This document shows, piece after piece, positions 7,702-12,004 of a stretch of DNA of 12,004 bases. How positions within the stretch are numbered: position 1 is the stretch's first letter; each line of letters opens with the position of its first letter. This DNA comes from Terfezia claveryi (Eukaryota > Ascomycota > Pezizomycetes > Pezizales > Pezizaceae), in contig WHUX01000749.1 in the NCBI GenBank assembly GCA_015179025.1, positions 1 through 12,004 on the forward strand, read 5' to 3'. The notes under the pieces are model-generated. The model was given only the letters and a program-made list of their open reading frames with translations, did no database searches and was not told the origin of the DNA. The translations under genes and the position numbers were made by a program.

Positions 7702-7750
7702 TTACCCTGAAGTCTTGGCGTTACCCTGAATTACTCATTATTACCCTGAA
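7702..7750 (+). promoter_or_regulatory. Triple TTACCCTGAA cluster, LTR C
   Basis: Exact copies at 7702-7711, 7721-7730 and 7741-7750, spaced 19 and 20 bp, close to two helical turns. Retention in all three LTRs points to a bound factor, probably an enhancer of element transcription. This is an inference from conservation. Confidence 0.5.
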
Positions 7751-7801
7751 CTTAAGGAAAATAATTTGGTAAAAATAACTAAAAAAATGAAGGACCGAGG
7801 G

Positions 7802-7822
7802 CGCACTTTAGACCAAAGTGCG
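7802..7822. repeat. U3 hairpin in LTR C
   Basis: CGCACTTT and AAAGTGCG form a perfect 8-bp stem around AGACC. A second pair of related words, GTGACACT and AGTGCGCC, follows within 35 bp. The structure is kept in LTR A and weakened in LTR B. Confidence 0.5.
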
Positions 7823-8539
7823 TCCGGTGACACTATAAGGGAGTGCGCCCAGGACAGAGGCCAAAGGTAGGGCCAAAACATAAAGTTCTCCGTATTTAAT
7901 GTTTCAAGGTTCTATCTAGGCCTACTCTTCGTCCTGATTCCATTTCTACAATCCCTTTTATGATCGAAGTTAAACTCATGGAGATATAAGACTTTTAATA
8001 TGGTCATATAGGTCCATAAGGAGGTTTACTTATTATTGGTAATAACTCCGTGAATAATTTGGGTATCGCGATAAACTAAGATTCTATAATCTTCTATGCG
8101 TTGAGACCTTTCCAATGGTAATCTACTTGTGACCCACGGTTCTCCATTCATAGAGTTATGTGCACTTGAAAATTATTTTCAATGGACACTAGACACTATT
8201 AAGTGAATATTGCCGGAAACATAATTAAATGCCTTCGGATATTGTCGGATGGTAATTCGATAGTATCGGGGATTGGTAACGTATCTGGAATTAAATTTAG
8301 TTGTCTCGGATAAGAATTCTTTAATGGGATAAGCGAGCTATAAGCGAAGTACGTATAACATGCAGACATGGGAATATTCTCTACGTTCGGGTTAGTAACC
8401 TGTGACAACGAGTGCAGATAGCAACTGCATTAACAAAGGTGTGGATGGCATAACACTTAGGAAGAAATTCCAAGGTGACAGGTAGGCCTGCATTTTATAA
8501 AATATTTTTATTATAAGAATATCTATGAACACCGCGTGA

Positions 8540-8547
8540 TATAAATA
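8540..8547 (+). promoter_or_regulatory. TATA box of LTR C
   Basis: TATAAATA at the same distance from the LTR end (301 bp) as in LTR B. It is the likely core promoter for the gag-pol transcript of element C. Confidence 0.55.
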
Positions 8548-8841
8548 GTGCAAGTAGTTCTGGTTGAATTCATTCTACCACCAGCGAGTATTCGAAAGCA
8601 AGAGCACCTTGAGTACACGAAGCCTACAAAGTTCTAAGTCTTGAATTAACTTCACATTTAAGCGACATAGGATTTATTTTGTGTTGCAAAATAAGATCTG
8701 TCATGTGGAACTGTAGTTGGATTGAACTTTACTGTTATAGGATTGATATTCTGTGTTGCGGAATAGATATCATTGCGGCAGCAAACTACGGCCGTCCTAA
8801 TAGTCACAAGAGCGCTATCAGTCAATAGGGCCCCTGTGACA

Positions 8842-8889
8842 TTACTTTGTAGCCAGTGATTCTCACTATATTTGCTATATACTCTAATC
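8842..8889 (+). other. Leader between LTR C and gag
   Basis: 48 bp from the LTR end to the gag ATG at 8890. It is almost the same as the leader of element B, including TTACTTTGTAGCCAGTGATT, which confirms the LTR boundary. It should contain the minus-strand primer site, but no TGG start matching a tRNA end is visible. Confidence 0.5.
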
Positions 8890-10982
8890 ATGTCTAGTTC
8901 ACAGACACCAAGAGGGCCTCGCCAGCCCTACCAACCCCTTACATTCTCAGATGTCATACCCCGTGCCATCACCCAAAGACCACACAATCTTCCACAGTCA
9001 GATACGGATACGGAAGATGATCTGATTGACATCCCTATGGAGGATATTCTATCCCGAGGAATGGAATCCTCAAGACACCCCATATACTCTCCAGATGAAT
9101 TAACCACATTCCCACCCAGTTTATTAGAACAATTTGGACAACCTTCCCGAAGGCCTCCACATCGAACAGCCAGGAATACATCATCACGACGTCCCACCCA
9201 GCCACCACCACGTCCCACATGACCATCTCGACCAAGTTTAAGCCAAGAAGAATACGACCAACTATTGGCTCGAATTGTTAGAGATGGATCTATCGAATTT
9301 GACCAGCAACAAGCAGAGATTGCAGACCTTACAAGAGGTCTAAACGCTCAAGCAAGCCTTCTGAAAGAAGCCCAGAATGCACATAGGGTTATTTTTGAAG
9401 GAGCAATGGCTACATATGAAGACTTAAAGTTATTACAACAGCAGGTCACTGAAGAAGTAGCAGCATTAAAAGGTCAAATAGAGGGACAAGAGGATGCAGT
9501 TAAATGTTTAACTGTATCTATTAGTGAGGCCTTAGAAAAACAATGGGAGGAACTAAGCAAGAAGCTTAAGCAGGACACGGAGGCAATAGTTGATGCGGCT
9601 AAAGTAGAGTTTAATGGTATCAAAGCAGATGTTGTCAAACTCCATGAATGGACACAGAAGGCGATCAAGCAAGAGCAAGATGATCACATTCGCAGTTGTG
9701 AGACTAATAAAGAATCCGTAGAAGAACTCTCTCGTCAGATCCGGACTTACAAAAGGAAGCTCAAAGACCTACAAGAGCAACCACTAAGTCAACAACGTCC
9801 ACCAAAACACACCCGATCAATTGATGATGATATTGAAGATTTCATCATACGTGGTACTCGGACTGGTCCAGTACCACCTCCTCCGCCTCCACCATTACCT
9901 CCTCCATAAAAGAAAACTCGAGTTCTTTCTGAGAAGAAAGAACCTCGAAACCTTCCCCTACCTCCGAAGTTCGATGGAACTTCGAGCAAGCTGAAGGAGT
10001 TCCTAATGAAGGTAGACTATACCTTTGAACGCATGCTGCTGACATATTCTACTCATAGTGAAAAAATCCTGTTCGTAGCGGATCTACTTACAGGAGGTGT
10101 AAGCACTTGGTATTACGCAAACCAACACAAGCATACACCAGACTCCAACTCCGGATGGGTTGAATGGGACACGTTTAATGTCTTTAAACGTGAATTCATA
10201 AATGTACACCAAAACCAGCATGATAAGCGGGATGCTAAGGTCTCCCTTCAGAAGGAGTTCCAGAAAAAAGGTGAGTTGATGAAAGATTTCATCGCTCGTG
10301 TCAGGGTTCATCAGTTGGTAGTGGAACTACCACGGGAACAGCTTTGGGAGCACCTGATTAGTGCAATTCAGCCTGAGACTCGGGCCCATATGGTCTGAGT
10401 CAGTACTGACAAAGACATTTTAGATAAGGTACCTGCTAGTACAGAAATATGCTTCCAGGCTATCGCAAATGTCGGGTCTCAGGTTGAGTATGAGAAGGTT
10501 AGGGAGGCACATGCACAGAGCTAGTTCCGTCAAAAAGAACAGGCTGCTGGTGCGAAAAAGGAGGTACCCAACACTCCCAAGACTGCCGAAAAGAAGTCCG
10601 AAAACCTCAAAGACCGAATTACTAAGCCAAAGCAAAAGGCAAAAACCAAGCCTGATGCTAAGGCTAAATCCAAATCCGATACCCCTTCCAAGAAAGCCAA
10701 AGAGCCTGGCCAAGATAGCGTTACATATGCTATGAGACAGGCTCGGAAGAAGGATGGACAGTGCATCAAGTGTGGGGACAAAACTCACATGATGGGTGAC
10801 TGTTCAATCGGTTGGAAGGTTACGGATGAAACAAAGGCAAAGGGAAAGGTAAAGGAAAGGAGGAAGCTAAGAAAGTGGCGACAGTGTCTGCAGGAGCGGC
10901 TGTAGCAACGCCACTTGAGGTTCAGTTTGGGCATATTGTGAGTGAGGATGAGTTGGATTATGGGGAAAATTCGGACTGTTAG
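8890..10982 (+). pseudogene. gag of element C, full length with stops and a frameshift
   Basis: This encodes the structural protein of the element, about 697 codons from ATG 8890 to TAG 10980-10982. The order is: Pro-rich acidic N-terminus (1-110); long charged coiled coil (about 120-300); proline run PVPPPPPPPLPPP (about 326-339); a capsid-like Gag domain starting LPLPPKFDGTSSKLKEFL (about 355-500), with VSTWYYANQ and the QKGELMKDFIARV stretch; a Lys/Ala-rich linker; and a CX2CX4HX4C knuckle, CIKCGDKTHMMGDC, at 10762-10803. Four in-frame stops occur: TGA 9220, TAA 9907, TGA 10396 and TAG 10522. All fit C-to-T changes of CGA, CAA or CAG codons. Near 10831-10833 one base appears lost, because the natural tail (KGKGKGKGKEEAKK... 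to SDC) lies in another frame. The protein can no longer be made whole without recoding. Confidence 0.9.
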
Positions 10983-10984
10983 GG

Positions 10985-12004
10985 ATGCGGGCTATCTAGT
11001 ACGTCGGTCGGATAGTCTCGCAGGATTGGTTTTCTATTTGTGTTATAAGGAATGGCATCTCTGTTGGCAGTTGGAAGGAGGAACATGAAGGGGAACCGAT
11101 GGATATTGACCCTGTTTTGATTAGTTCTGTTTCTCGCAATTTGTCTTCTTCTGCTATTTCTTCTCTTTCTTTATCAAATAAAAACGCAAAAAAAGGGACA
11201 AAAAGAAAAGCTGATGATGAGGTGGCTCCTCATATTGGCGCACTCGAAAAAAGACCACGAAAGGTGGCGGTGCCGGATATTTCATTGGATGGAATTAAGG
11301 ATCTCTCTTTGGCAGGAAAATCGGGTGCGAAGGTATTGAAGCGTGAAGGACTGAAATTTCTTATCTCTGTTAAGTTATCTTGGATGTACGGAGGAAATAA
11401 ACGCGAAATTTCCATTAATGCTTTGGTTGATACTGGCGCAGAAGCCACGATTTTTGATTCTTCTTTCGTTGAACAGATGATGCTGCCTTGGGTTAAGAGG
11501 GAGAAAAGACTGAGATTAGAGAGCGCCGACGGCTCGATTCTCAAGAGGTCTGGCACAGTGCAGGTTCAGAACCTGCAGATGGAGGTCCCAGATGCAAGAT
11601 CTGGAAAGACTAAGACCCTTGACCTGGTAACTGAGGTTGCGTGCCTCGAACCAGGTCTTCCACTCATTTTGGGGATGGATTGGATAAAAGCCAATTGTGA
11701 TAAGCTACGAGTCACCACTCCTTATGGACTCGAGCTAAAAAGAGCGTTGGAAATCGAGGAGGTTACTGATTTCGCTGACTTTGACGAAGTACTTGCAGAG
11801 ACTCAATATGTCGGATTAATTGAAATAGGGGAATGGGATTATCAGAAGTTCGCTAATGGAGATGTTCGCAAGGTTATGAAAATAACAGCGACTGAAAATA
11901 TCCATGAACTTGCTGATCGATTGCCAACACAGTATAGGGATTTTGTAAAATCTTTGGAAAGGAGTTGCAATCTGCCTTCCCACGCACGGTCCACAAGACA
12001 TGAA
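10985..12004 (+). pseudogene. pol start of element C: aspartic protease, cut by window edge
   Basis: This begins Pol, with the retropepsin-type protease that cleaves Gag and Pol. The frame starts at ATG 10985, two bases after the gag stop, and has an in-frame TAG at 10997. Beyond it the frame is open to the window end; an alternative ATG is at 11099 (MDIDP). Order: a Ser-rich and basic stretch with KKGTKRK and EKRPRK (possible nuclear signals), then the protease with ALVDTGAEATIF (DTG codons 11429-11437) and the flap-side glycine motif PLILGMDWI (11660-11686), about 80 residues later. A linker with LPTQYRDF follows, which in this family precedes reverse transcriptase. From about 11950 the expected continuation appears in other frames, suggesting two single-base losses. 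The pol frame overlaps the gag end by 31 nt (10952-10982) in the -1 phase. Confidence 0.85.

Larger units (their letters stand above)
7382..8841 (+). repeat. LTR C, 5' LTR of plus-strand element C
   Basis: A 1460-bp LTR from TGTCACGGGG to TGTGACA, with perfect 6-bp inverted ends. The first bases also fold back on themselves (TGTCAC-GGG-GTGACA). It aligns with LTRs A and B; in the first 200 bp it looks closer to A than to B, so B and C are probably not the two LTRs of one insertion. No polypurine tract precedes it, and leader plus gag follow, so it is a 5' LTR. The left flank is GTACG (7377-7381). U3 holds the triple TTACCCTGAA motif, the GCACTTT hairpin and a TATA box. Confidence 0.93.

Noticed and set aside
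4206..8841. LTR B and LTR C as the two LTRs of one short non-autonomous element that carries the array.
   Set aside because: No polypurine tract precedes LTR C, the leader and gag of a second element follow it, C resembles A more than B in the first 200 bp, and C splits an array unit. Not fully excluded without the right flank.
8658..8891. A 77-codon minus-strand frame across the end of LTR C and the leader.
   Set aside because: It lacks recognisable motifs and overlaps conserved LTR and leader sequence; a chance frame is more likely.
9789..10045. Minus-strand open frames opposite gag C, including Gly-rich ones opposite the proline run.
   Set aside because: They are shadows of the gag frame; Gly-rich runs arise from the complement of proline codons.

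Overview
This window is eukaryotic repeat DNA and almost certainly comes from a filamentous fungus. It is a nest of decayed Ty3/Gypsy-type LTR retrotransposons, with no recognisable host gene, tRNA, rRNA, CRISPR array or bacterial feature. The evidence is three related LTRs of about 1.46 kb, gag products with CCHC zinc knuckles, a retropepsin-type protease, Gypsy integrase pieces, and an integrase tail ending in a chromodomain (the chromovirus hallmark). The fungal assignment rests on the style of these proteins and is an inference; the phylum cannot be fixed from the sequence.

Layout. (1) 1-2085, minus strand: a heavily broken older element, here called D. Read right to left it gives a Cys/His-rich ORF, a gag-like segment with a CCHC knuckle, then integrase. 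Protease, reverse transcriptase and RNase H are missing between knuckle and integrase. (2) 2086-4205, minus strand: the 3' end of element A, comprising its 3' LTR (2086-3537), polypurine tract, a perfect hairpin, and the C-terminal end of integrase plus chromodomain (3814-4205). (3) 4206-6622, plus strand: the 5' part of element B, inserted into A's integrase: a 5' LTR (4206-5667) and a truncated gag with several stop codons. (4) 6623-7381: sequence unlike the LTR elements, mostly a tandem array with a unit of about 146 bp. (5) 7382-12004, plus strand: the 5' part of element C, inserted within one array unit: 5' LTR (7382-8841), full-length but broken gag (8890-10982), and the start of pol through the protease, cut by the window edge just before reverse transcriptase.

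Elements A, B and C belong to one family: their LTRs align over their whole length, share TGTCA...TGACA ends, a TATA box 300 bp from the LTR end, and a triple TTACCCTGAA motif. B and C also share leader and gag. B's extra stop codons are all C-to-T changes relative to C, as expected from RIP or methylcytosine deamination. An intact relative would make Gag (coiled coil, capsid-like domain, zinc knuckle) to package its RNA, and Pol (protease, RT/RNase H, integrase-chromodomain) to copy and insert it. None of the copies here looks autonomous as read. I found no convincing undescribed system. The best leads are the 146-bp array, the gag-integrase junction in element D, a stop codon shared by two gag copies, and the identical ACCAT flanks of two insertions.
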